A DNA stretch of 64,000 bases from Anoplopoma fimbria (lineage: Eukaryota > Chordata > Actinopteri > Perciformes > Anoplopomatidae): NCBI RefSeq assembly GCF_027596085.1, contig NC_072449.1:26931123-26995122 (forward strand), in the 5' to 3' direction. Below are positions 51,329 to 62,538 of the stretch, piece by piece. The notes beneath the pieces were generated by a model. It was not told the origin of the DNA and searched no databases. It was given only the letters and a program-made list of their open reading frames with translations. Each line of letters begins with the position of its first letter. Positions within the stretch are counted from its first letter, which is position 1. The position numbers and the translations under genes are program-made.

Positions 51329-54300
51329 TTCTAGTAAGAAAGCTATCAGCAATGGTATGGTTTTGGTATCAAAGAAATCAGTATCAAAACAGTAAGGTAA
51401 TCAAGTAAAAGTAAAATATTGTCACAACCTAGTTTAGAAAAAATTGCATCCCTGATGTGAACAACAAAAACCTTTACAATACAATCATATCTTCACTCTT
51501 GTGATTGTATGTAAAGTTGACAAACAGTAATATGTAATTTTGCCCATCCCTGGTGTTTGAAAGTTGCAATATGCTCAAGGTTCTGTATGAAAGTGAACAT
51601 AGCACTGCAAAAAAAAATGTTATTACATTGCTGAGCTATGTCTATGGCCATATTGAATGCATAGTGGCTGCACCATGACCATAGCCAGGAATTGTGATAC
51701 AATCCTTATTGCTGTCATATAAACCTATGGCTGCTCCGTTGAACTTCAGTGCCATACTTAGAGGCTCAGTTAACCTGCTGTTAAGACCTACAATATGCGG
51801 GAACAATTCCGATTTAGGGCCCTTACATTGATAGAATAAAAAAAAAACTATGGCCCACAGCAATGCATGTCAATCCCCACACATCCTGCCCAGGAGAATG
51901 AATGGAGAGAAAGCATCACCATATTTTCAAAACTTTGCTTTATGACAACAATGTGCCTAAAATATAATGTCAAAATTAGTTGTTTTAGAGAAACTGAAGA
52001 TAACTGATCAGTAAGTTTATCTAAATATATATTCAGTCCTTATAGCCCCAGCGGTGATAGAGATAGAAGTGAACAGTTTTGCAACAGGTCTTTGGGCCAT
52101 TATTTGAAAAGTCATAGTAAATTCAGAAAGATAATGACTCGTTGTTGTTGGTTCTCTTGCTGTTAAATTCTTTATTTCCATTGCTAGCATTCAACACTTA
52201 ATTCTGTTGATCAATTTATAGCTTGACTTTTAAAACACAACCTTAAATGGATTTCAGTGACCTAAATGGTTTGAGCCAAAATAGGTCACCCCCTTCAACA
52301 GTAGGCTGAAGCTCTCTAGAGATACAGAAGAGAATGAGTTCAGTACTTTAACAACCAGCCTGTCCAAAACCTACGTTTAATTCTTGCTCAAGGGTTAAAA
52401 TCTGACTAATGTAGCAGGCCCTTGTCATAAAGATATATGAGGGAATAATGGTCTGATGGGATGTTTTGTGCTCAAAATGTTTTTAGAACTGAGTTTCTGC
52501 TGTTTGACGCATTGACTCAGCTGCATGTTGGAGGAAACCTTTTTGTTCTTACAAATGTGTTGTTGCAGATGGAGCTTCTCAAGCTCTCGACCTGAGACGA
52601 CTCTAATCTTTGACACAATGTGCGGCACATGAAAAGTTCAGTGATTGCACAAAAGGGCAGACTGGTGACACAATTTCAAAATGGAGTGAGAATGTGAATG
52701 GCATTTTGATTTAGAGCTTGTCAGTTGAAAGTGAAATGCTGAATTACAGTCCTAAAATTGCTATTAATGTTAGCAGTTATTTTAGGCACACTGACCTGAT
52801 GAAGATGTCTTTGGAAATGTTTTATGCTGATTAAAATACATTTTCACAACAGATCTGACTGCGATGTAATCTGTGAAACTGGATTAAGCCTGATTTTAAC
52901 CCTGTGTGGTAGTTTTCTAATTTTAGAATCAGGCTGAATTTCTGCCTCATTGGTTGTCATGCACATTGATCAACTGAACAGTCATCAATCTGGATGACTG
53001 GATTTCTAGCATTTCCAAATTTTGGTTGGCTGTTTGCGGTATGGCAGTTCAGGGATCCGATTTCCCATGTGACTGCTGTAAAAATATCTGTTATTATCTG
53101 CAGTAACTTTTAATATTACAGGGCAGTATTTTATATGATGTGGCTAAAACTGCGGTCTTGACAGAAAATAGGTATTTTTTTTCTCTCTTATTTTAAAATA
53201 AAGTTATGTGGCCTTCCTCTTTTTTTCAACATTGTTTAGGATGCTGTTGTTTCATTTGAATACATTTTATTGGAACTGTAAATGGACAGAGCTGAGCTCA
53301 AAGTTTTGGTCAGCCGATGGATACAAATAGTGTGAAGTCACAGGTTCTGGTCTTGCAGAAAGGCTGATTAAAAGGTGTAGTTTGAGTTGACACAGTTTAC
53401 AAGATTAATACAAATGAACAGTTTCTGTATGCTTAAATCAACAATTAATGCTGCCAATAGAGTAATTGACTCTGGTTCGTAAGATGGTTCGGCATCCTAG
53501 TAATTCTCTTCCAACCTTGTCCTGACCTTGCTTAATTCTAACTTCACCCGAAAAATAAAGAGAACATTTCTCTGAATCAGTGCCAAAGAGTTTCATATCA
53601 AACAGAGCTTCAGGAGATAACTCGGCAGTGATGATGAAAGATAGGAAAGCAAGTGATTTTTGATATAAATATCTGACTCCCTGAACCTCACCATTTTCTA
53701 ATTATATTAGGATTAATTGGCTGGGGTCTGAGGGACTCCATTCACTGGTGTTAGAATATTAATGCACAACACACCTTAGTGGATGGACCCTGAGCTCTGT
53801 TGAAAAGCCTGTTAATTAGGCCTGTGGTGAGGTGTGATATAAAGGGAGCAGTACATAAACAAGCCCCAGCAGAGGGGGGAATGCTGAGGTTACCTGCTGC
53901 TGGACCTCCGACAGCCTCCACCTGTATCGCACAGGGCCACATGCTGCTTCTCTGTCTCCGGGGATGGCTGAGGAGGGATCTCTAATCTCATACCTGTCCA
54001 ATTGATTTAGCTAGAGGTGTGTTTCCCCACCACCGCCACCACCACTCTAAATGTATCCACACACCTCAGAAATCTAATCCGTCTGTCATAAAGTTAAACA
54101 TCTGCAAGCAACATGAACACTTTTAATAAGACTTCCATTCTCATTTCATGCTCAGTTTTCTTTTTTTTCCCCACCCTTTTTCTAATGCTCTCTGGTCTTC
54201 TCCTCCTTCCCTCAACCGAGAGAGAAGCTCTTACCATCAATCAGCCTTTTAGCTCCTGTGGACTGAGACAGTGTCACGCTGGGCTCTGTGTGTTGCCAGA

Positions 54301-54529
54301 TAGGACCACTGTGGCCTCAGGGTACACTTACACTTCCAGTTTGACACCCCTGATATTTACTTGCTATAGAGAAAATTGAAAAATACACAGGAGTTTAAAG
54401 TGGGCACACACGAGTCAAACTTTGGACTTTTGACTGTGTTTTCTACCAGGGTTTCGAGCAAAATGGATGTTTGTATCAATCAGTAATCGCAGACCTTTAC
54501 AGCAAGCACATCTAAGGTCGCCTTTTTTC
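51325..54529. other. Anonymous non-coding sequence
   Basis: No gene is supported. The stretch 53700-54010 is repeat-free with balanced composition and contains GTTAATTAGGCCTGTGG, and is treated below as a weak regulatory candidate. ORFs there lie on both strands. Confidence 0.5.
53700..54010. promoter_or_regulatory. Candidate conserved non-coding element (weak)
   Basis: Near-uniform composition, several TAATTA-type words (TTCTAATTATATTAGGATTAA, in part, and TGTTAATTAGG), no recognised repeat, and overlapping ORFs in both directions. It stands out against the AT-rich flanks. Only comparison with other fish could show conservation. Confidence 0.18.
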
Positions 54530-55770
54530 TGTAATACTATAATATGATTTTTTATGACATTTCATGTTTGTAGAATACTATAAAATTAGATTAGATTTAA
54601 AGTTTTAAATGGCATGCTGTTATATGAGTTCTTAAACTTTTCTTTTTATGGCATAATATAAACTAACATTTTAAAGGCATACACTATTATTTTTTGGCAT
54701 ATTATACTATGAATTAAATGGCATACTATACTATAACATTTTTGTATGACATACAAGTGCTTATGAGAAAATGTAGACAATTTCTATGTCTTTATGGCAT
54801 GCTATACTGTGACTTTTTTATAACATCTAATAGTATAATATACCATGACATTTATGGCATTTTTATGGCATACAGTACAATGACCTTTTTATGGCATACT
54901 ATACTTTGATTTTTTTTCACAACATGTTATGGCACACTATACCTTTGTATGGCATACTGTGCTATGATATTTGATGACAGGTTTGACATACTGTAACATG
55001 CCTTTTTAATGGCATTTATTGAAATAATATACTTTGACATTTAATGATGTTTTAATAGTATACCATGCTATGACCTCTACATTTATTTTCTATGGCATAC
55101 TATTATACTATTTACTTTTTATGATATGTTAATGGCATACTATTCTATGGCCTTTCTCAATGACTTTCATATGGTGTACAACAATTTGACTTTTTTATTA
55201 TCCTATGCTATGACGTTTTTGCCATACAATACTATGATATGCTAAAGGCTTACTATACTATAATATTTGTATGTCACTTTAATGGCATACTATTCTATGA
55301 CTTTTTATGGTGGCATACTTTACTAGGACATTTATACTTTGGCATATTACCAATTACTTCTTAATTACTTGTTTATCACATGCTACACAATTACATGCTG
55401 TGACTTTTTTATGTTATATTATGCAATGGCATTGTATATGGCATACTGTCAATTCATTTTTTTGACATTTTATGGAATACTTCACTATTACACGTTATGA
55501 CATTTTTATATGTGATAGTATGACTTTTTAATGACATTTATTGACATACTATTCGATGACATTTTAATGACTTTTGATGGCATGTGTTTTTGTATTCTAT
55601 TTTATGACTTTATTGCATACAATATTATTACTTTTCATGACATCATCACTGCATATTTTAAATGTCATTTTTTGTGACTTCCAATACAATGACTGTTTGT
55701 CGACTTTTTTTTGGCGTACTGTACTGAACTATGATTTTTTTATGATATTTCAATCCCATGCTATAATTAA
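54530..55770 (+). repeat. Degenerate tandem array, core GGCATACTATACTATGAC, forward
   Basis: About 1.24 kb built from diverged copies of a unit that reads roughly TTTTTATGGCATACTATACTATGAC. Clear copies lie near 54720, 54797, 54868, 54893, 54949, 55095, 55134, 55284, 55312, 55341 and 55440. Spacing varies from about 17 to 80 bases, so the array is an irregular minisatellite rather than a clean satellite. It contains only AT-rich pseudo-ORFs (54718-54909, 55574-55912). The same unit occurs inverted at 57680-58070, and a single forward unit lies near 56310. Confidence 0.85.
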
Positions 55771-57679
55771 ATCCCATCCATTTACAAAGCGTCAAATCAT
55801 AACAGAAGTCATCTTGAGATACCTTTCATGTAGAGCAGGACCTTACTCTGCAAGGAAAAACATCCTTTTAATGAGTAGAAACACGGTGGGTCTCAGGGAG
55901 TCCTTTGATTGACACTTCAGTCCCCCTGGAAGCCTCAATAGCAGGGGTCTACAAAATCCTAAAACAATTGTTTTCATTCGCAATTGTCACTAAAATGTCT
56001 TTAAAAGCTTGCTAATGCACTGCAGTTTTCATTATTATTCTAAACAGCAAAAAATGCATTCACAAGTATGAATTGTGAGTGAGAGAGATGATTTTCAGTG
56101 CTTTTCATGAGAACCTGGATTAAAGCAGTTGAACTGGTCATCCAATTTTTTTCTCCTTATGGCATGCCTGGAGTTTAGCTAACTGGTTTGTTCTGTCTGA
56201 ATTGATCAATAGATCATTCGATATCATCTGCATAACAATTAAAGTTTATGGAGTGTGTTTTAATAATTGTGTAAAAGAAGCATAACTTAGGTGACTATAT
56301 TAAGACTTTCATGGCCTACTATACTATGTATACTAAGGTAATGTCTCAAAGATGAACAAGCTATACAATCAAAGTTATGATGTACAGCCATTGGTTTGAA
56401 AGCTTTCATTGACATAATCATTCACGCTTTTGTAGAAAATAGTATTTTTGTGGAATAGGCCCACATTTGTTAATTTTGTAACACAAAACATGACATTATC
56501 TGATTTCAAAGTCAACATATGGAATACCATTTCAGGGCAACTGTTTTTTTGTATTGCATCATACATAAGCACTTACATTTGTCCACTTTGATTGTTAATA
56601 TTTTAGTTGATTATTTTCATAGTTCCCTGATAGAGAGGGATATATTTTGTTATTGAGCTTTCTTTGGTAAACTTTGGAGGTCCTCCTCAAAAGAAAAGCT
56701 AGGTTTGTTTTTTAATTTGCCAATACTGACACTCAAGCATGTAGGAATTCAATCTTCTTTAACTTTCTTGAATAAATCAAGCTTGTTTCGTGGTTATGTT
56801 CTACATGGCTTGCTAGATTCCTTAAAAAGGAGAATGACCTATGTTCTGATACAATGTTTTTATTGAAGGCTATATACATAACAGAAGTTGGCTCATTATA
56901 TGGGACTGAAACCACCTTAATTTGTCCAATTTGATTCTAAATCTGTTCAGCTGGTTTGCTATTATTTGCATAATTCTTGTGAATTAATTGATTCATTTTT
57001 GTGATTAGACAATGTTATATTTGGCACTATTTGTTAGGTTACAGATAGCAAAAGAAGGCTAGGTTTACATCTATGTTTTTAGTAAATAGATTTTATGGTA
57101 GGCAGGCAGGCATTCAGCTGTGATGTGATTGAATGATATTTTCTGCTGGATATAATTGTCTTAAATGCCTCTCAATGCTTTGATAAAAATGCATTTAACA
57201 AATATATCTTGTGTTTGAATAGCCTACATTGCTTAGTAAAGTTGAGTGATGTAAATGTGAGCCCAAATGACCACTGTCCGTCAAGTTGATCAACAGTGTT
57301 TGTATTATTTCATACTGCAAAAAAGTACTAAAATGAAAGCTATGGACACATTATTAATTGAAGAAATTCAAAGTAGGAATTTTAAAAGTCAATAAAGAGT
57401 TACTTATCACATTAAAAAATAAAGTTTTGGGTGAAGCATATCCAGTGATAAGGCAATGGTGGCCAAGCGTTCCCATCCAGGAATTTAGGAAAAAATTGTG
57501 TTATTGTTGTTATTATCACATTATCACCATTATTATTGTTTTTATGAATTAGTATTTTTATTATTGTTTTTATTGGATATATGTATATCCAATAACAACA
57601 CCTACCAAGACTTGTACTTTGTATGTAAATAAGTTGCCAGGATGGATTAAAAACTGACCTGCTTAGTTGTAAAATGGCA
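55771..57679. other. Spacer between the inverted arrays
   Basis: About 1.9 kb of AT-rich sequence with no ORF above 65 codons and no transposase motif. One isolated forward unit (CATGGCCTACTATACTATG) occurs near 56310. Confidence 0.6.
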
Positions 57680-58070
57680 TCGTTAGGTATGCCATTAAGA
57701 TCGAATTAAAAAAGTAATGGATTAGAATACCAAAAAAGTCATAGGTTAGCACACTATTAAAATGCCATAAAAAGTCATAGTATAATATGACAAATAAAAC
57801 ACCATAAAAATGTCATAGTATTACTTTAATTAGTCATAAAATAGTATAGTATGCCATAACCATATCATAACAAGTCATAGTATACCTTTAAAAATAGTAT
57901 AGTATAGTATGACATAAAAAAATCATGGTTCAGTATGCCATGAGTAAGTCATAAAAATGCCATGGTATAGTCTACCAGTATGACATCATAAAAAGTCCTT
58001 TAAGTAGACGACATAAACATGGCATAAAAAGTAATAGTATAGTTTGCCAAAAAAGTAATAAAACAACTTT
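57680..58070 (-). repeat. Degenerate tandem array, same core, inverted
   Basis: About 390 bp of units reading GTCATAGTATAGTATGCCAT with variants (AAAAAGTCATAGTATAATAT, TAGTATAGTATGCCATAACC, CAGTATGCCATGAGTAAGTC). This is the reverse complement of the 54530-55770 unit. It has about one third of the length of the forward array. Confidence 0.85.
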
Positions 58071-58607
58071 TTTTATTATCCATAGCCTGCATCTAACATC
58101 TTAAACACAGCTGAACCCTGCAGGGTTGTGTATTTTCATTTACTTTCTATAAATCAACACACCAAATCGAGGTATAACAGATAATCTAATTATTTTTCAG
58201 TCGTATAGGAAAGTCGGAAGATAATAAATTGTCTCAATCTGTTGTAAACCTGCTGTGATTTGTCCAGATGTTCCCATTTTCTTATTTTGTTTGTTACAAT
58301 CCTATTATTTTCTTGAAACTGATTTTCATCTCTCTACAGTATTTACCCTCATTTTGCTGTATAACTGGATTGAAACATCAGACAATATGTTGTTACAGTG
58401 ACAAATTCTGAAACAACACAATAGATTTCTCCGACACGGCTGTCACACTGACAGTTATCAGATTGAATTCAATGCCAGATTACTTTTGCTTTGGAAAAGC
58501 TCCATGAATTTCCCACAGTTGGTAAAACCATTGCAGCATGTTTGTCAAAGGCGCACCTTTGAGAATTGATTTGGCATCAGTTTCCCAGGGCGAACCAACT
58601 GGAGGTA
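58071..58607. other. Anonymous non-coding sequence
   Basis: No gene or repeat boundary is visible. Confidence 0.5.
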
Positions 58608-58664
58608 ATCAGCTCCCCCCACCCCCATCTTCCCCAACCCCAACCCCTACCCCTACCCCCTCCC
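58608..58664 (-). repeat. C-tract with G-quadruplex potential on the minus strand
   Basis: Plus-strand runs CCCCCCACCCCCATC, CCCCAACCCCAACCCC and TACCCCTACCCCC give at least six runs of four or more G on the minus strand, separated by 1-7 bases (GGGGTAGGGG, GGGGTTGGGG). This satisfies the usual G4 pattern. It is a simple-sequence tract, with no gene. Confidence 0.8.
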
Positions 58665-59189
58665 TGCTTGTTTCCGCACAGCATGTAGTCCACTGATTGC
58701 TCCTCTGGATCCACAGCTATTTTTAGTCTGTAGATTCTCTGTGCTGCTGTTGATGGGCCACCTCTGGAGCACATTCATAAAGCCAGTGGGACTGTCTGTA
58801 GGGCTTATATTTCAATGAGGGCTATGCTTATACTGAACTTTACACTTATGTTGTTTCTTTCAGTTTGGGTGTGAGTCTGTTTTTTTCCCTGTGAAACACA
58901 AAAGCTCAGACGAGAGGTCAAACAGGGGTTATGTCTTTCACTCGGGGCTCACCTTAGGGATTTAGTTCTGCTCTTGTCTTCTCCTGTTTACACCAAGGCC
59001 ACAGGAGTACATATGAGGGAAGGCCTATTCACTGACAAGTCAACACACATTGAATAGAAGCAGGCTACAAGACCATGGGGGTAAATAAAAAGAGGTGAGG
59101 GAGGCATTTCTGACCAAGACAAAAGACAGATTCACTAAATATCTCATTGTCCAACTATTATCAATTTTCTAAATTATCTCTTTGTGTTC
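58665..59189. other. Anonymous spacer
   Basis: No gene or RNA is seen. The L2 fragment begins at its right edge. Confidence 0.5.
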
Positions 59190-59707
59190 AGTTAATATTT
59201 ATTTTGACAACACACTGCCGAGATCTGCTTACAAGGACACGAAAATTTGACAACATCACACCAATTCTCAAATCCTCCACTGGCTCCCTGTCCCATTCAG
59301 GATTAAATACAAGGTTTCCTACTGACCCACTCAGTGCCTCCATGGTAATGCTCCTATTTACCTGAAGGAGCTAATCACCCCTCAGCCCACTTCACGACAC
59401 CTCCGCTCGGTCAGGCAAACCTCCTGCAGATCCCAAGGACCAAACTCCGAACCATGGGAGACAGCTTTCTGTCACGCCGCTCCCTGTCTTTGGAATGCTC
59501 TCCCTGACCACCTGAGAGCACCACTGACCCTGGACACTTTTTAAAAAAGGCCTAAAAACCTACCTTTTAAAAGCCTTCATTAGTTGTTTCGTTTTGGAGA
59601 AACGTTCTATCTCTAAATTTTAACTTTTACTTTTCTTTTTTCTTATGTAGCACTTTGAGATTGTTTGCTCAATATAAAGTGCATTACAAATAAAATTCAT
59701 TATTATT
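59190..59707 (+). mobile_element. L2-clade LINE, 3' fragment, degenerate
   Basis: Translated in shifting frames it shows the C-terminal part of an L2-type reverse transcriptase: LLTRTRKFDNITPILKSSTG near 59222-59281, then FRIKYK-like, and GNAPIYLKELITP near 59338-59379. An ETAFCHAAPCLWNALPDHLR stretch follows near 59459-59517. The end has the GCACTTTGAGATTG block and an ATTATT tail (59697-59707). Stops and frameshifts show it is dead. The tail runs directly into the assembly gap. Upstream LINE sequence is missing, so it is 5' truncated. Confidence 0.85.
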
Positions 59708-59807
59708 NNNNNNNNNNNNNNNNNNNNNNNNNNNNNNNNNNNNNNNNNNNNNNNNNNNNNNNNNNNNNNNNNNNNNNNNNNNNNNNNNNNNNNNNNNNNN
59801 NNNNNNN
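59708..59807. other. Assembly gap (100 N)
   Basis: Exactly 100 N characters, the conventional size for a gap of unknown length. A minus-strand ORF spanning it (59620-59826) is therefore meaningless. Confidence 0.98.
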
Positions 59808-60336
59808 ACATGCATTCAGCACACACACTTAATTTTCATAGCCAAAGCTCAAAAAGTAATGCCATTTGGAGCAAGTCTGTGCAAGTCTCTTCCCACAGAC
59901 ATCTGTAAAGAAAATCTAATATTAAGGTTTTAGGGCTGTCCCCTTTGTTAACAACTGTTTCCTAAAAAGATATGTACAACACATTTTAAAATCTACACAC
60001 AATGCCTTGCGAGTGAATGCATTCAAATGGACTGTGGACCGCTACATACAGACGCTAGCCTATTTACTAGCTTGTTAGCTCCTTAACACAGGAGTCAATG
60101 GAGCAGCGTTAGCTCGCATTAGCGCGAACTCTGCTTAATTAGAGATCGCCGAGCTCTTCTTTCAACTTTGTGCTGATTTACATAATTGGTTAACTCAATA
60201 TAATGATTGCCTTTCATCTAGTCTGAGGACGCATCAACACTGGCTAAGATTATACTTTAATTCAGAGACAATAGTTGAGCTAGCTTCTCCTTTTTCTGTA
60301 AAATGTTGGCTCCATTTCCTGTTTGCTGTCTGTGAT
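59808..60336. other. Sequence of uncertain origin after the gap, fish-repeat-like
   Basis: Contains AGACGCTAGCCTATTTACTA, GGAGTCAATGGAGCAGCGTT and GCTCGCATTAGCGCGAAC, words that recur in teleost repeats. No element boundaries are found. It could be the 5' part of the composite element that follows. Confidence 0.35.
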
Positions 60337-60514
60337 CCAGGGGCGGGACGGATTTGGACATCCCAATCTGCCGGTATCAGGATCACTCTGATCCAATCCA
60401 GCAAAGTTTTGAAATACCGGGATAGATCAGGTTGATCCGTGGCTGAGGACAGGGGGATTTGGTTATCCGGATCATTCTGATCTGGATTACAAGTTTTGAA
60501 ATACCGGCCCCTGG
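60337..60514. mobile_element. Small inverted-ended unit (possible MITE), 178 bp
   Basis: CCAGGGGC at 60337-60344 is perfectly complementary to GCCCCTGG at 60507-60514. Inside are two imperfect direct repeats ending in the same AAGTTTTGAAATACCGG word (near 60404-60420 and 60491-60507), each preceded by a GGATCACTCTGATC / GGATCATTCTGATC block. The 159-codon minus-strand ORF at 60234-60713 simply reads through this duplicated structure. The element class and a target duplication cannot be assigned. Confidence 0.4.
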
Positions 60515-60517
60515 GGA

Positions 60518-60703
60518 TTGGGGATGGATCGATCCCAAAACTGGAAACCCCTGTGGTCCACGCTTCCTGAAGCCAGCACTTCATCAAGGCAACTGATTTG
60601 TTGTAACTGCAAAAAGGGTTGCAAGGGACGATGCAAGTGCCAACAAGCTGGTTTGAAATGTACTGCTTTGTGCCAGTGTGGTGGAGAAAATTGTGACGTA
60701 TAA
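60518..60703 (+). pseudogene. C-terminal ORF fragment with CXC (Tesmin/TSO1-like) cysteine motif
   Basis: The 61-residue frame (the first codon is TTG; the first ATG is at 60524) has cysteines at 28, 29, 31, 35, 39, 41, 48, 52, 54 and 59. From C29 these give C-x-C-x3-C-x3-C-x-C-x6-C-x3-C-x-C-x4-C, closely matching the zinc-binding CXC repeat of Tesmin/TSO1/LIN54-type proteins. The frame closes upstream with a stop at 60497-60499. A TAA ends it at 60701, and an AATAAA lies near 60827. A single CXC unit at a protein's extreme C-terminus, surrounded by repeat-like DNA, suggests the tail of a mobile-element or repeat-derived gene rather than a host Tesmin, which has two CXC units. No upstream exon is visible. 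Confidence 0.5.
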
Positions 60704-61283
60704 ACAAGATCAAACTGGAACTAACTTGTAACTTACCTTAACAGTGCTTTATTGTTTAATAATTTCACTATCACTAATATTAAATGTTCAGAACCAATTG
60801 TTGTCATTTCATAGTGGTTTACCTAAAATAAATATATACTTACCTGTCAACTAGTTAATTTTGTTCTGTAATTTCACTGGAAACATTTAGTCCTGAATTT
60901 TAGTCCTGAACAGAGGCTCAAAAAATGTTTGAGTCAGCACGTATTACGCTCCTTGGTGGGTTAATTGACATTGCTTGCAACACAAATGCAAATTGTGGTC
61001 ATTTAGAGAATACAATTATGGCATATATGTGTATCTAGAGTAATTTCATTGGAACATAATGAAGCATTTGTGTCGTCTGGTAAAACATATTTGGGGTCAA
61101 AACGGCCATTTTGTAAAATGGCCGCCATGGCTACCATAGGACGTTTTCGCGGTGGCTCCATATCTGGAATTATTCATTAGACTATTATATATGACTGTGC
61201 AAAATTTCATGCTTGTACTAAAGAACACAGCTTTGACTGAACGGAACAAGCTGTTATGTTCCACTCTCTTTGGTGTAACCTGA
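60704..61283 (+). other. 3' flank of the CXC ORF; repeat-like
   Basis: Contains an AATAAA near 60827 and a perfect short palindrome GGCCATTTT-GT-AAAATGGCC (61104-61123), followed by GCCGCCATGGCTACCATAGG and CATATCTGGAATTATTCATT. These words are familiar from fish repeats. It may be the 3' part of the element that encoded the CXC tail. Confidence 0.4.
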
Positions 61284-62538
61284 GCCCTGTACTAAGAACC
61301 ATGGATTTGGGGTTAGAAAGGTAACTTCAGGTTTAACCCTGGGATTTCAGTTCTACGATGGTGGTTCACCTTTTACCAGGGTAGATCGTCATGGTAACTT
61401 ATGCTCCACAACTGATCTGCAGTGATTGAAGACTGTTTAAATGTGTATATTAACTGGAGTCTAATATCACTGCCCATCTAGAGTACGATAATAACATGTA
61501 TGTATTCCATTAAATTGTTGTGTTGCAGATATTTTGTATGACAATATTTTAGCCTTATTCTTTCAGCTGCAACCTTGGTGGTGTAAAAAGGAAAAATAAA
61601 ATAGGCTATAATAATTCAAAGCAGTAAGTAGATTTTCATATCTTATAAGTAGGGCTGTTCCGAATACTAATTGCGTCATTCATAACATTGACATTTAATT
61701 TGAGAGAAAAGACTACGCTACACAAATATTAGGCCTATTAGTAATGTACTATTTGCAGTGATGGCTGCGTAGGACTGTTTCTGACTTGTGTTTTTCCAAT
61801 AACTCCAGAGCGTTGTAAAGTCCAGAAGTCAGCATTTATGAAAAAAAACAGATAATTTCCCAAATTCACAACATAATTTTATCCAAACGAAATATTCTAC
61901 TTCAATCTATATTTCTTGGTGTTTAGCTTTTTAAAAACAACATTTTCACTGCTGTAAAAACATGTAAATGTTTGGTTTCCTGCGCTTAACACACACCTCT
62001 ATTGACGGGGCTGTCTAGCAAATTACATTAATGTAACCACAATAACACAATTAGCTTTTAATTCTCTTATCATATTCACTTATGCATATATTCAAGCAAC
62101 GCATTAAACAGAATACACAAATGTTATAACAATCAGATCGACTCTTGCTCTAGATGAGGCATTTACATTATAAGATTATAGTTACACATTCATGCTTCTG
62201 GCAAGCATTCTTTTTCTTCAATTGGCAGCTGCAACTGTATTACACTAAGCCATATTATGTGTTTAACTTAACTGTTTTTATCCAATATTATAGTTTCATC
62301 TTTGTTTTAAAATAGGCTGACAGCAGACCTGACCATGTTTGTGATCGGTGACATGCTGCAAACACCTCCCCTTTTATGTGAACTCACTTATAGCCAGATT
62401 TATAATCCCAGGTTGATTTCCCAAATTAATAACCATCATCATAGGGATGCTTAGCCAGATCGCTGTTGTCAGGGTTGCTTAAGACTGATAACCAAAGATA
62501 CCTCGGGGATGTTGAACTTGCTTGGTGGTACTCGGCCC
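61284..62538. mobile_element. Candidate nonautonomous DNA transposon, 1255 bp
   Basis: The left end GCCCTGTACTAAGAACC and the right end, on the complementary strand, GGGCCGAGTACCACCAAGC share GTAC and spaced matches, as an imperfect inverted repeat of the GGGCC..GTAC..AAGC type found in fish DNA transposons. A TGA trinucleotide lies just outside both ends (61281-61283 and 62539-62541). The right arm (62380-62538) reads, on the minus strand, AAGTTCAACATCCCCGAGGT and CGATCTGGCTAAGCATCCCT, which I recognise from a teleost repeat. No transposase ORF is present. The two arms may instead belong to two different elements. Confidence 0.4.

Noticed and set aside
60234..60713. 159-codon minus-strand ORF, the longest in the window
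   Set aside because: It runs antisense through the inverted-ended unit and the CXC frame; its internal repetition (two RYFKT segments) reflects the DNA duplication, not a protein domain.
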